The notes: generated from the sequence alone by a model not told the origin. Shown: positions 17,764 to 26,773, counted from the first letter of the stretch. The stretch is DNA of 64,000 nucleotides from Cognatilysobacter bugurensis (GCF_014652095.1 NZ_BMYD01000001.1:204633-268632); one strand, 5' to 3'. Made by a program: numbers and translations.

Positions 17764-18889
17764 GCGCGAGCTCCCGCGTCTCGGTCCAGATCGGCGAGTC
17801 CGAAAGCGCGTCGAGAAACTCGGGTAGCGTGAACAGATCGAGGCACGGCCGGGCGCCTGCGCCGGGGAGGTTGCCGCGCATCAGCTTGCGGGCGAGCACG
17901 ACGGCCGCCGTCGCGGGGATGCGAGGCCCGCTGCCTTGTTCGGCCACGATCGACCATTGCAACTGCAGCGGCGTCCCGTCTCGACCGATGCCCCGCATGT
18001 CGACGGTCATCAATCCGGTGTCGCTGCCGGCGTGCAGCCACCATTCGCTGATTCGCAACAGCGGTTGCGCCCAGCGCTCGAGTCCGGGCGCGAGGCGGCC
18101 GCGCACGGCCCAGCTCGCGAGCCACAGGCCCAAATGCATGCGCCGGAGTTCGAGGCCGGCCCGGAAATCGCAGTGGCGCAGTGTCGGATACCGTGCCGGC
18201 AGCACGTCGAGATCCGGCACATCGCAACGTGCGAGCCAACGCGAAGGCAGACCGGGCACGCGTATGCGACGCAGCGACTGCCAGCCGTGCACGCTGCGCC
18301 ACCGCCCGTCGATGAGCGCCCGGTGCGGGCGCCCGACGTAGCCGAGGATGGCCTGGGTCGTGGCGAGGCCTCGCGCGGTGCGGTTGCCGGGGCTGATCGC
18401 CGACTCCACGGACTCGAGCGTCGCGAAGCGCGGCGCGTGGGCAGCCACCACCGCGGCCGACAGGCCGGGCACGCTGCTCGCTCCGGAAATGACCCAGCGG
18501 CCGCGCGTTCGTGCCTCCTCATCCAATCGCGTGATGCCGGCCACGAACGCACGCCCGTCCGCGAGGTCGATGTAGTGCGCGTTGCAGGCGAGCGCCGCCT
18601 CGGCCACGCGGTAATCGCGCTGCTGGAACGGGCCCGCGGTGTGGATCACGAGATCCGCCTCGAGCGCACGCAGTCGGTCGTGAAGCGCGGGGGCTTCGAC
18701 ATCGATCTGCGCGGCGGACATCGCCGCGCGCGCCCCGAGCGCGACGAGCTCGTCGAGCAGCGCGGCGGCCTTTGCGAGCGATCGGCCCGCGAGGATCAGC
18801 TCGGCACGCGGCTCGAACGAAAGCGCCTCGGCGATTCGCCGGCCGAACTGTCCGTACGCGCCGATGATGAGGATGCGGAAGCAGGGCAT
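17753..18889 (-). CDS. Saccharopine-dehydrogenase-like NAD(P)-binding protein
   Basis: A 378-residue protein with an N-terminal Rossmann motif ILIIGAYGQFGRRIAEAL and the conserved VIHTAGPFQQRDYRVAEAAL block of saccharopine-dehydrogenase-like oxidoreductases. The C-terminal half lacks true lysine-pathway features and resembles the uncharacterised membrane-associated members. It converges on the DCC gene with an 11-bp overlap. Its association with DUF4166 is recurrent in other genomes. It is probably a reductase acting on a hydrophobic substrate, but the reaction is unknown. Confidence 0.87.
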   Translation of the reverse strand: MPCFRILIIGAYGQFGRRIAEALSFEPRAELILAGRSLAKAAALLDELVALGARAAMSAAQIDVEAPALHDRLRALEADLVIHTAGPFQQRDYRVAEAALACNAHYIDLADGRAFVAGITRLDEEARTRGRWVISGASSVPGLSAAVVAAHAPRFATLESVESAISPGNRTARGLATTQAILGYVGRPHRALIDGRWRSVHGWQSLRRIRVPGLPSRWLARCDVPDLDVLPARYPTLRHCDFRAGLELRRMHLGLWLASWAVRGRLAPGLERWAQPLLRISEWWLHAGSDTGLMTVDMRGIGRDGTPLQLQWSIVAEQGSGPRIPATAAVVLARKLMRGNLPGAGARPCLDLFTLPEFLDALSDSPIWTETRELALSR

Positions 18890-18996
18890 CCGGTGATGCT
18901 AGCGCCTGCGCCTGCGGACGATGGCGGCCCCGTCCTCCCACGGCGTCATCGCGGGACTGGCTATCCTGCCGCCCTGGCCGAATGAGGAGCGTCGCG

Positions 18997-19347
18997 ATGT
19001 CCGAGACCGTGTTCCACAAGATCCTGCGCCGCGAAATCCCGGCGGACATCGTCTACGAGGACGAGCACCTGTTCGCGTTCCGCGACATTTCGCCGCAGGC
19101 GCCGGTGCATGTGCTGTTCGTGCCCAAAGAGACCGTGCCGACCTTGAACGACCTCGATCCGTCGCAGGTGGAGACGGTGGGCCGGCTGATGACCGCGGCC
19201 GCGGCCTACGCGAAACGCGAAGGCTTCGCCGAAGACGGCTACCGCGTGGTCATGAACTGCAACGAACACGGCGGGCAGACCGTGTTCCAGATCCATCTGC
19301 ACCTGCTGGCCGGTGCGCCGCTCGGCGGCTTCGGCGCGCCGCGCTGA
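18997..19347 (+). CDS. HIT-family protein (HinT-like nucleotide hydrolase)
   Basis: A 116-residue histidine-triad protein; relatives hydrolyse AMP-lysine or other nucleoside phosphoramidates. The start at 18997 follows GAGGAG by 8 bp. The body has the family FRDISPQAPVHVLFVPK and MNCNEHGGQTVF blocks. The triad reads QIHLHLL instead of HIHLHLL, so Gln98 replaces the first histidine while His100, the presumed nucleophile, and His102 remain. This may be a lineage feature rather than inactivation. Confidence 0.92.
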   Translation: MSETVFHKILRREIPADIVYEDEHLFAFRDISPQAPVHVLFVPKETVPTLNDLDPSQVETVGRLMTAAAAYAKREGFAEDGYRVVMNCNEHGGQTVFQIHLHLLAGAPLGGFGAPR

Positions 19348-19360
19348 TCGCCTGAAACGA

Positions 19361-19386
19361 CGAAGCCCGGCCGGAGCCGGGCTTCG
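19361..19386. terminator. Hairpin between the HIT and Slp genes
   Basis: A perfect 11-bp stem (CGAAGCCCGGC, 19361-19371) with a CGGA loop pairs with 19376-19386. It separates two converging genes and resembles the ppiD/fabI terminator, but there is no T-run on either side, so it is a likely but weaker terminator. Confidence 0.6.
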
Positions 19387-19410
19387 CGCTGCGCGTGAGC
19401 CGCTGCGGGA

Positions 19411-19896
19411 TCACCAGTAACCCCACCACGGCCACGGCGCCGGACGCGTCACGACATCGACGCGCTCGCGCACCGGCCACAGGTAGACCGTGTCGGCGTC
19501 GACCCGCGGGAAGCGGTAGTCGTAAGCGCCGATGCGGCGGTTCTCATAGCCGGCGATGCGCCCCGTGAACGTGACCTCGCGATTCTTCTCGAACAGCGCC
19601 GGGTCGTAGAACCCGGTGCGGCACGCGATGAACCGGCCGCCGACGTCGTCGGTTTCCCAGATCGGGCGCGCGTTCGTGTTGAGGCGCGTGGAGATCATCT
19701 CGAAACAGGTGCGGTTCTCCTGCGGCTCGACCTGCACGATGCGGCCGCCCCAGCGCACGACCGCGCCGGTGCTTTCGGTTTCGACGGCCTGGCGCGGAGT
19801 GACCTGCGCGAACGCGCCTTGCAGCGGCACGGGTTGGGTGACGCAGGCGCTGAGTGCGAGCGTGGCAAGCGCGAGCGTGGCGATGCGGATTTTCAT
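19411..19896 (-). CDS. Slp-family outer membrane lipoprotein
   Basis: A 161-residue lipoprotein. The signal peptide ends in the lipobox LALSAC with Cys18 as the lipidated residue. The mature part contains the Slp family blocks VRWGGRIVQVEPQENRTCFEMI and FTGRIAGYENRRIG. E. coli Slp is a starvation-inducible outer membrane lipoprotein of uncertain role. I chose the ATG at 19896 because it has a GGAG site and gives a proper signal peptide, although the frame is open upstream. It is the last minus-strand gene after the MoxR-DUF58-transglutaminase unit, 67 bp downstream of it. Confidence 0.92.
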   Translation of the reverse strand: MKIRIATLALATLALSACVTQPVPLQGAFAQVTPRQAVETESTGAVVRWGGRIVQVEPQENRTCFEMISTRLNTNARPIWETDDVGGRFIACRTGFYDPALFEKNREVTFTGRIAGYENRRIGAYDYRFPRVDADTVYLWPVRERVDVVTRPAPWPWWGYW

Positions 19897-19963
19897 GAGC
19901 GTCTCCGGGTGATGCGCGGCAGCGGGTCGCGATCCCTGCGGGGGCTCCGCGCGTCGTGCGCGG

Positions 19964-21940
19964 TCACCGGTTGCGGCGGGTCGGACGGTGCGCACGCAGG
20001 TCTCGGACCAGCGCCGCCCGCTCGTCGGCGGTGTGACCCGGAGCGTAGCGCGCTTCAGTGAAACGGCGGGTGAGCGCGAGCAGGGCCTCGGACGCCTCCG
20101 GGCGGGCCTGCGCGACGCGCGCGGCCCAGTCCTGCGCCGTCTCGTGTGGGGCGCGTGCAAGGCCGAGCGACGCGTAGCGCGCGACGAGCCGGTGCCAGGC
20201 GCGCAGCAGCGGGTCGGTCTCGCGCGGGCCGCGCGCGCTGAACCACAGCATCACGAGCAGCGCGACCGCGCAGGCGCCGCCGAACAGCGCGCCGAGCCGC
20301 GCGGCGCCCAGACGGTCGATGCCGATCGATTGCAGCATCCGGTCCTGGCGCTGCGCGTCGAAGCCGAGCACCAGGTCGTTCCAGCCGCGGCGCAGGAAGT
20401 CGCCCACGTCGCGCAGCGGCGCGTCCGAGCCCAGGCCGCCCAGCAGGCCGGTGTCGGCGGAGGCGCGGTCCGAGAGCGTGTCGTAGATGCGCTCGGGCGC
20501 CACGGCAGCAGTCGGGTCGACGCGCGTCCAGCCCTGCGCGGGCAGCCAGACCTCGACCCAGGCGTGCGCGTCCGACCGCCGCACGACCCAGTAACCGCCG
20601 ATCGGATTGCGGTAGCCGCCGACGTAGCCGGTGACAACCCGGGCCGGAATGCCGGCTGCCCGCATCAGCACGACGAACGAGCCGGCAAAGTGCTCGCAGT
20701 ACCCGGCCTGGTAGCCGAACAGGAATGCGTCGATCGACGCGCGGTCTTCGACCAGCGGGGCGTCCAGCGTGTATGCGAATTCGGCGCGGATCCAGGCGAG
20801 GGCGCGCTGCACGATCGCCGCGTCGTCGCGCCCGGCCTCGCGCCGCCACTGCCGGCCCAATGCGAGCGTGCGCGGGTTGAACCCGTTCGGCAGCTGCAGC
20901 GCGAGTGCGCGGAGGTCCGGTGGCAGATCCGGCTGGAATTCTTCGACCGGCGCCGACTCGAAGCGCCAGCGTGTCAGCGAGCTCAACGGCCGTGGGGTGT
21001 AGACGACGCGGTCGACTGCCATGGACGCGCCCGCCGGGACGTCGAGCGGCACGTCGAGCGCCACGAGCTGGCGGCGATCGGTCGGCTCGACCTCGATCGT
21101 GTACCGCCAGCGCGGCGCGGCGACCGGGTCGACCGGCGCCGGTGGAATGAAGCGCAGCCCGCGCGGCGAGGTCCACACGGCGCCGTCGAACAGCCACAGC
21201 ACCGGGCCGCGCCAGTACATCGCCGACATCGGCGGCGTCGGGCCGTCGAAGTCCGCGCGCAGGGCGGGGCTTTCATCGTTGAGGAGGTCCAGCCATTCGC
21301 CCGGCCGCATTTCGTCCGAAAGCCCGGGGCGGGCGAGGGCGCGGTCGGGCACGCCCCACAGCGGCGCGCCGAGCCGGGGGAACAGCCAGAACGCCGCGAG
21401 CGCGAGTGGCAGTCCGAGCAGCACGAGGCGGCCGATCGACACCGCCGTGCGCCGGCTGAGCAGCGGCGCCGCGGTGTCGCCGGACTCGACGTCCGCAAGC
21501 CGTTGCAGGGTGGCGAGTGCAAGCAGCACGGCGACCAGGCCCAGCCCGAGCGCGAGCGGTCCCTGGTCGAGGAGGAACGTCGCGAACGGGGCGAACAACC
21601 CGAATCCGACCAGACTCCGCGCATCGCGCAGGGCGAACGTCTCGGCGGGTTTGATCGCAATCATCGCCGCGAGCAGCGCGGACCCGGTGTCGCGTCCGAG
21701 CCGGAAGCCCGACAGCGACAGCACGGCGGCGATCGCCGCGACCGCGAGCAGCACGCGCACAAGCTGCGGCACGGGCCGGCGCCATGCGAGCGCCGCGACG
21801 GCCGCCGCGGTCGCGGCCAATGCAGCGCCCATTGTCGGCGGCAGGTGCAGCAGCAGCGGCAGCAGGCAGACGGCGCCGGTCGCGACCGCCGCGTGGCGGC
21901 TGGCGGGATCGAGCGCCGTGCGGGCGGGCACGTCAGCCAC
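19964..21940 (-). CDS. Membrane-bound transglutaminase-like protein (TgpA type)
   Basis: A 658-residue membrane protein: several hydrophobic helices in the first 190 residues, a periplasmic transglutaminase-like domain, a further membrane helix near residue 560 and a DUF4129-like C-terminal tail. The cysteine-protease-like triad is Cys415 (GYCEHFAG), His459 (SDAHAWVEV) and Asp475 (VDPT). The GTG start overlaps the DUF58 stop by 8 bp. TgpA of Pseudomonas aeruginosa, the characterised relative, is essential for viability. It forms an operon with DUF58 and MoxR genes, a widespread trio of poorly known function. Confidence 0.92.
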   Translation of the reverse strand: MADVPARTALDPASRHAAVATGAVCLLPLLLHLPPTMGAALAATAAAVAALAWRRPVPQLVRVLLAVAAIAAVLSLSGFRLGRDTGSALLAAMIAIKPAETFALRDARSLVGFGLFAPFATFLLDQGPLALGLGLVAVLLALATLQRLADVESGDTAAPLLSRRTAVSIGRLVLLGLPLALAAFWLFPRLGAPLWGVPDRALARPGLSDEMRPGEWLDLLNDESPALRADFDGPTPPMSAMYWRGPVLWLFDGAVWTSPRGLRFIPPAPVDPVAAPRWRYTIEVEPTDRRQLVALDVPLDVPAGASMAVDRVVYTPRPLSSLTRWRFESAPVEEFQPDLPPDLRALALQLPNGFNPRTLALGRQWRREAGRDDAAIVQRALAWIRAEFAYTLDAPLVEDRASIDAFLFGYQAGYCEHFAGSFVVLMRAAGIPARVVTGYVGGYRNPIGGYWVVRRSDAHAWVEVWLPAQGWTRVDPTAAVAPERIYDTLSDRASADTGLLGGLGSDAPLRDVGDFLRRGWNDLVLGFDAQRQDRMLQSIGIDRLGAARLGALFGGACAVALLVMLWFSARGPRETDPLLRAWHRLVARYASLGLARAPHETAQDWAARVAQARPEASEALLALTRRFTEARYAPGHTADERAALVRDLRAHRPTRRNR

Positions 21941-22898
21941 CGGGCATCAGCGCCAGCGCGCGCAGGCAGGCGTGTCGGTGCGACGGCCCGTGGTCGGGGC
22001 CCAGCGCGGGTTGGCCCGGCAGCACGAGGCGGTATCGGCGCCCGTCTCGTTCGGCCTCGTCGACCCATCGGGCCAGACGCGCAATGCGCGCTTCGATCGG
22101 GATCGCGCCCGCCTGCTGCCAGTCGAGCACGACCTCCGTGCCCAGCGGCTGTTCGTACTCACGCACCAGCAGCGAGTCGCGGCGCGCGGAGTGCTTCCAT
22201 GCGATCGCGCGGCGCGCATCGCCGACCCGGTACGGGCGCAGGTGGTGGACGTCGTCGCCGCTGGGATGCACCCGCGTCTGCGCGAGTTCGCCCGCGCCCT
22301 CGGGCAGCGGCGGGCCGTGCGGCTCGGGCGCCGGATACACCAGCAAGGGCGCGTCCGACCAGGCGTAGGCCCACGCCCGGGCAAGACCCAGCGGGCGCAC
22401 GGTCGACACGCGCAGCCGCGGCGCATCGAGCCAGCCGCGTCGCTCGGTCGGCACCGCGATCACCGCCTGGCCGTCGCCGTCGACGAGGTTGAGCACGGCG
22501 CCGTGCTCGCGGTGCACGTCGTCTTCGATGCGCAGCCCGCGGCGCACGCGCCGATCATTCGCCTGCGCGTGCACGCGCAACTCCAGCGGCGTCCCGGCGG
22601 CAACCGGCTGTGCGTCGATTGCGTCGACGCGCAGCCCGGCCAGCTGCAACTGCGAGGCGACGAGGCTCGCCAGCCCCGCGCCCGTGAGCAGCAGTGCCAG
22701 CAGCAGCGCAGGGTTGTTGTTGTAGTTCAGCGCGCCCGCGAGCATCGCCGCGAGGAGCGTGCCGTAGAACAGGCCGAAGCGCGTGGGCAGCACGTAGATG
22801 CGCCGGCGGTCGAACGTGGCCGGCAGCGTTTCGGGCGCGCGCGGCCGGGCGAGGGCTTGCAGCCGCGTGCGCCAGCGCCGGACGGTCGCCCGCGGCAT
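21933..22898 (-). CDS. DUF58 domain protein
   Basis: A 321-residue protein with two hydrophobic segments near residues 40-85 and then the DUF58 core, recognised by HHLRPYRVGDARRAIAWKHSARRDSLLVREYE. The domain resembles a von Willebrand A-type fold. It lies between the MoxR ATPase gene (3-bp gap) and the transglutaminase gene (8-bp overlap). MoxR-type ATPases usually act with a VWA/DUF58 partner, so the two products probably form a chaperone-like complex at the inner membrane. Confidence 0.9.
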   Translation of the reverse strand: MPRATVRRWRTRLQALARPRAPETLPATFDRRRIYVLPTRFGLFYGTLLAAMLAGALNYNNNPALLLALLLTGAGLASLVASQLQLAGLRVDAIDAQPVAAGTPLELRVHAQANDRRVRRGLRIEDDVHREHGAVLNLVDGDGQAVIAVPTERRGWLDAPRLRVSTVRPLGLARAWAYAWSDAPLLVYPAPEPHGPPLPEGAGELAQTRVHPSGDDVHHLRPYRVGDARRAIAWKHSARRDSLLVREYEQPLGTEVVLDWQQAGAIPIEARIARLARWVDEAERDGRRYRLVLPGQPALGPDHGPSHRHACLRALALMPGG

Positions 22899-22901
22899 GC
22901 G

Positions 22902-23855
22902 TCAATCCACCGCCACCGCGTGCAGGATCGACTTCGCGAGCGTCTCGCCGCTTCCGGCCTGCGCTTCGGGCACCAGGCGGTGGGCCGCGACGACGCCGAA
23001 CAGCGCCTGCACGTCCTCGGGAACTACGTGCGCGCGTCCGAGCAGCAGGGCATACGCCCGTGCCGCCCGCAGCAGCGCGAGCCCGGCCCGCGGCGACAGG
23101 CCGACGCGGACCCCCGGGTGGCGTCGGCTTCGCGCCAGCAGCGCCTGCACGTAATGGATCAGGGCCTCGCTCGCGTGCACGTCCCCCACGGCGTTGCGCA
23201 GCGCCACCACGTCCTCGGCGCGCAGCGCGGGCTCGACCTTCGCGATCAGCGAGCGGCGGTCGCTGCCGGCCAGCAGGTCGCGCTCGGCGGCTTCGTTCGG
23301 ATACCCGAGCCCGAGCCGCAGCAGGAAGCGATCGAGCTGCGAGTCCGGAAGGGGGTACGTGCCCGACAGGTCGACCGGGTTCTGCGTTGCGATCACGAAG
23401 AACGGATCGGGCAGGGGATGCGTGCGTCCGTCGATCGTGACCTGGTGCTCCGCCATCGCCTCGAGCAGCGCACTCTGCGTCCGCGGCGGTGCGCGGTTGA
23501 TCTCGTCGGCGAGCAGCACCTGCGTGAACACGGGTCCCGGATGGAACTCGAAGCGGCGTGCCTGCGCATCGAACACCGACACGCCCACGACATCGGCCGG
23601 CAACAGATCGGAGGTGAACTGCACGCGCTGGAAGTCGAGCCCGAGGCTCGCCGCGAGCGCGTGGGCGAGCGTCGTCTTGCCCAGGCCCGGCAGGTCTTCG
23701 ATCAGCAGATGACCGTCAGACAACAGCGCGACGAATGCAAGCCGCACCTCGTGCGACTTGCCGAGGACGAGCGCATTGACCTGCGCCTGTGCGCGATCGA
23801 GGGCCTCGCGGAGGCCATCCGTTAGCATTGCCGCCGCCGAAGAAGGTGCCGCCAT
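22902..23855 (-). CDS. MoxR-family AAA+ ATPase
   Basis: A 317-residue cytoplasmic AAA+ ATPase. Walker A is at about residues 54-62 (DLPGLGKTT), Walker B is LLADEINRAPP, and sensor 1 lies in FFVIATQNPVDLSGTYPLP. The lid domain includes GLSPRAGLALLRAARAYA. MoxR proteins are thought to act as chaperones for metal insertion or complex assembly. It is the first gene of the minus-strand trio; its start is 44 bp from the divergent glycosyltransferase gene at 23899, so their promoters must be close together or overlap. Confidence 0.95.
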   Translation of the reverse strand: MAAPSSAAAMLTDGLREALDRAQAQVNALVLGKSHEVRLAFVALLSDGHLLIEDLPGLGKTTLAHALAASLGLDFQRVQFTSDLLPADVVGVSVFDAQARRFEFHPGPVFTQVLLADEINRAPPRTQSALLEAMAEHQVTIDGRTHPLPDPFFVIATQNPVDLSGTYPLPDSQLDRFLLRLGLGYPNEAAERDLLAGSDRRSLIAKVEPALRAEDVVALRNAVGDVHASEALIHYVQALLARSRRHPGVRVGLSPRAGLALLRAARAYALLLGRAHVVPEDVQALFGVVAAHRLVPEAQAGSGETLAKSILHAVAVD

Positions 23856-23898
23856 CGCGTGTCTCCTGTTCGTCGTCCGAGTTTACGAGGTCAGGCCC

Positions 23899-25770
23899 AT
23901 GCGCGATGCCGTACCCCTTCACGCCGATGCCGGCGGCCGCATGCGGCTGGTGTTTTGGTCGCTGTGGGCGCTCGTCCTCGTCGTGAAGCTGGGCATCGCT
24001 TCGACGCTTCCGCTGTTTGTCGACGAGGCGTTCTACTGGCAGGAGGGGCAGCATCTCGCGCCCGCGTACTCCGACCTGCCGGGCCTGACTGCATGGCTGA
24101 CGCGTCTGGGCGTCGAGCTCGGCGGCGATCGACTCCTTGCATTGCGGCTGCCGTTCCTGCTCATCGCCGCAGCGGTGCCCGTGCTCGTCATGCGCATCAC
24201 CTCGCGCGAATTCGGATCGAACGTGGGCTGGCTGGCGGGCGTATTCGCGCTGCTGCTGCCGCTCGTCGGGTCGCTGGGCCTGCTCGCGCTGCCCGATGCG
24301 CCGATGGCGGTGGCAACCTTGCTTTGCGTCGACGCGGGCGCGCGCTTGCTGCGCCGCGTGGACGCGCCCGCGTCGCTCGAACTGGCCGCGGGGCTCGCGC
24401 TCGGCGCGCTGAGCCACTACCGCTTCATCGCCGTGATCGCCGTCGGCTTCGTCGCGCTTGCGGTGCTGCCTGCGGGTCGACGTGCGCTGCGCGATCCGCG
24501 GGTCTGGACCGCGCTCGCGATCGGCGCGTCCGCGTGGGCACCGCTCGTTGCCTGGAACCTCGACAATGCCGATGCCGGCCTGCGCTTCCAGCTCGTCGAC
24601 CGCCACCCTTGGGCGTTTCATGCCGACGGCCTGCTGTTCCTCGCGATCCAGGCGCTGTTCGTGACGCCGCTTCTCTTCGTCGCACTGCTGCATGCGGGGT
24701 GGCGCGGGTGGGCCGCGAAGACGCCGTCGTCGCAGTACTTCGCGCTGTTGGGGCTGCTCGTGGTTGGCGGCTTCTTCGTGCTCGGGTTTTTCGCCGACAC
24801 CGAGCGCGTGAGCTTCCACTGGCCGCTGCCCGGTTACCTCGCGCTGCTGCCGCTGCTTCCGGCTGCGCTCGCCCGCTGGCCACGCGTGCTGCGAGCGGCG
24901 ACCGCCGGGCTCGCCGCCCTGGGCCTGCTCGCCTCGCTCGGGTACTACGCCGCTGTTTCGGTGCCGTCGCTGCGCGAGAAGACCGCGGGGCTGAAGTGGT
25001 ACCCGACAAATTTCGCCGGCTGGGACACCCTCGCCGACGCCGTGCGCGCCGAACTCGCCCGCATGCCACCCGGCACGCGCGTCGTGGCCGACAGCTTCAA
25101 GGTCGGCGCCGAACTCGGCTTCGCGCTCGGCAAATCCGACATCCCCGTGCTCGACCACCCGATTAACCACGCCCACGGCCGCGCGCCGCAGTTGCGGCTG
25201 TGGGGGTTGGAGGCGAGCGGTCGGAGCGAGCTGGAAGGGCCAGTGCTGCTGGTCGTTTCGGCGTCCGAGGTCAAGCTCAAGGCACTGCTCGACCACTATC
25301 AGTCCCTATGCCGGCGCATGGAGGGGCTGCCGCCGGCACGTGTCGTCGACATCGATCGCGGGCACCAGCGCTTCCTGCTGTTCCCGTTCGCGAGTGCAAA
25401 GCAGGCCGATGGGCCGTGCGTGACGCCGGCGCTTGCGTACATCGATGCGCCGTCGCCCGGCGCCCGCGTGCCTGCCGAGTTCAGCGTGCGCGGGTGGGCC
25501 ATCAAGGACGCGGTGGGCGTGGAGCGCGTCACCGTGCTGCTGGACGGCCGCCCGATCACCGAGACGCGGTACGGCATCGCGAATCCCGGCGTGGGCGCCC
25601 TTTGGCCGCGCTCGACCGACCCGAATCACCCCTTGGTCGGCTTCGAGGCGCACGTCGATGCGCGGGGAGTCGAGCCCGGCGTGCACTGGCTCAGGCTGCA
25701 GGTTCACGCAGCGGACGGCAGCGTCGAGACGTGGCCGGCGCAGCGCGTCGAAATCGCCCCTGCGCGCTAA
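23899..25770 (+). CDS. Glycosyltransferase family 39-like membrane protein with a C-terminal beta-sandwich-like domain
   Basis: A 623-residue polytopic protein of the ArnT/PMT type that would use polyprenyl-phosphate sugars on the periplasmic side. The first loop has the expected acidic pair Asp42-Glu43 (PLFVDEAFYWQEG), followed by about ten hydrophobic segments to residue ~370. A soluble portion follows, and residues ~510-620 form a separate module with the pattern SVRGWAIKDAVGVERVTVLLDG, like an Ig-type or carbohydrate-binding domain. The ATG at 23899 has GAGG 8 bp upstream. The GT2 gene at 25802 follows after 31 bp. The acceptor is unknown. Confidence 0.88.
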   Translation: MRDAVPLHADAGGRMRLVFWSLWALVLVVKLGIASTLPLFVDEAFYWQEGQHLAPAYSDLPGLTAWLTRLGVELGGDRLLALRLPFLLIAAAVPVLVMRITSREFGSNVGWLAGVFALLLPLVGSLGLLALPDAPMAVATLLCVDAGARLLRRVDAPASLELAAGLALGALSHYRFIAVIAVGFVALAVLPAGRRALRDPRVWTALAIGASAWAPLVAWNLDNADAGLRFQLVDRHPWAFHADGLLFLAIQALFVTPLLFVALLHAGWRGWAAKTPSSQYFALLGLLVVGGFFVLGFFADTERVSFHWPLPGYLALLPLLPAALARWPRVLRAATAGLAALGLLASLGYYAAVSVPSLREKTAGLKWYPTNFAGWDTLADAVRAELARMPPGTRVVADSFKVGAELGFALGKSDIPVLDHPINHAHGRAPQLRLWGLEASGRSELEGPVLLVVSASEVKLKALLDHYQSLCRRMEGLPPARVVDIDRGHQRFLLFPFASAKQADGPCVTPALAYIDAPSPGARVPAEFSVRGWAIKDAVGVERVTVLLDGRPITETRYGIANPGVGALWPRSTDPNHPLVGFEAHVDARGVEPGVHWLRLQVHAADGSVETWPAQRVEIAPAR

Positions 25771-25801
25771 ACTCGCGCGCCATCACGACCTGGGAATTCC
25801 G

Positions 25802-26773
25802 GTGAGCACCCGCTGTCTGTCCTCGTTGCCGGCGTTGCGGATCGCAGTGGTCGTGCCCTGTCACAATGAAATGGCGACGATCGACCGGGTCGTCCAGGAC
25901 TTCCGCGCCAGCCTGCCGACCGCGACGGTCCACGTATTCGACAACAATTCGAACGACGGCACCGCGGAGATCGCGCGCGCCGCGGGCGCCCAAGTCCACC
26001 GCGTGCTCCTGCAGGGCAAGGGGCAGGTCGCGCGACGGATGTTCGCGGACGTCGATGCCGACGTGTACCTGATGGTGGACGGCGATGGCACGTACGACGC
26101 GGGCGCCGCGCCGGCGCTCGTCGCGCGCATGCTCGAGGACCGGCTGGACATGGTCGTCGGCGCGCGCTGCAGCCACGAGCGCGCTGCGTACCGCGCCGGG
26201 CACCGCGCGGGAAACCATCTGCTGACGAAGTGCGCCGGTCTGCTGTTCGGGCGCAGCTTCCGCGACATGCTGTCGGGATACCGCGTCTTCTCGCGCCGCT
26301 ATGCGAAGTCGTTTCCAGCGCACTCAACCGGCTTCGACATCGAGACCGAGCTCGCCGTGCACGCGCTGCAGCTGCGCATGCCCGTGGCCGAAGTCGACAC
26401 CGACTACGGCGCGCGCCCCGACGGATCCAGCAGCAAGCTCAACACCTGGCGGGACGGTGCTCGCATCCTGTTGCGCATCGTGCGGCTCTGGAAAAGCGAG
26501 CGGCCGATGCTGTTCTTCTCGCTGTGGGCGGCGGCATGCGCGGTGACTTCCATCGTGCTGGCCGTGCCGCTGCTCGAGACGTTTCTCGAGACCGGTCTCG
26601 TCCCACGCTTTCCGACGGCGATCCTCTGCGCGGCGCTGATGGTGCTGGCGGGCTTGTCGCTCGTCTGCGGCCTCGTGCTGGATGCGGTCACGCGCGCGCG
26701 TGTCGAGCTCAAGCACATGGCCTATCTGTCGGTGCCGCTGCCTCCGCTGATCGAGCCCGGTGATGGGCACTGA
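25802..26773 (+). CDS. Family 2 glycosyltransferase with C-terminal membrane helices
   Basis: A 323-residue enzyme of the dolichol/undecaprenyl-phosphate glycosyltransferase type. The N-terminal GT-A fold shows VVVPCHNEMATIDRV, a FDNNSNDGT strand-loop and the metal-binding DGDGTY at 93-98, with RDMLSGYRVFSRR further on. Two hydrophobic helices lie at the C-terminus. It could make the polyprenyl-phosphate sugar used by the upstream family 39 enzyme, which is a common pairing. The GTG at 25802 is chosen because the frame upstream overlaps the previous gene and no better start is seen; the ribosome site is weak. Confidence 0.9.
   Translation: MSTRCLSSLPALRIAVVVPCHNEMATIDRVVQDFRASLPTATVHVFDNNSNDGTAEIARAAGAQVHRVLLQGKGQVARRMFADVDADVYLMVDGDGTYDAGAAPALVARMLEDRLDMVVGARCSHERAAYRAGHRAGNHLLTKCAGLLFGRSFRDMLSGYRVFSRRYAKSFPAHSTGFDIETELAVHALQLRMPVAEVDTDYGARPDGSSSKLNTWRDGARILLRIVRLWKSERPMLFFSLWAAACAVTSIVLAVPLLETFLETGLVPRFPTAILCAALMVLAGLSLVCGLVLDAVTRARVELKHMAYLSVPLPPLIEPGDGH

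Noticed and set aside
19988..22492. Very long open frame on the plus strand opposite the transglutaminase and DUF58 genes
   Set aside because: It is antisense to two well-supported genes, is dominated by Arg, Ala, Gln and Val, and shows no recognisable domain. Long antisense frames are expected in GC-rich DNA.
21021..23825. Open frame of over 900 codons opposite transglutaminase, DUF58 and MoxR genes
   Set aside because: It spans three real genes on the other strand and has no domain, signal or plausible start.
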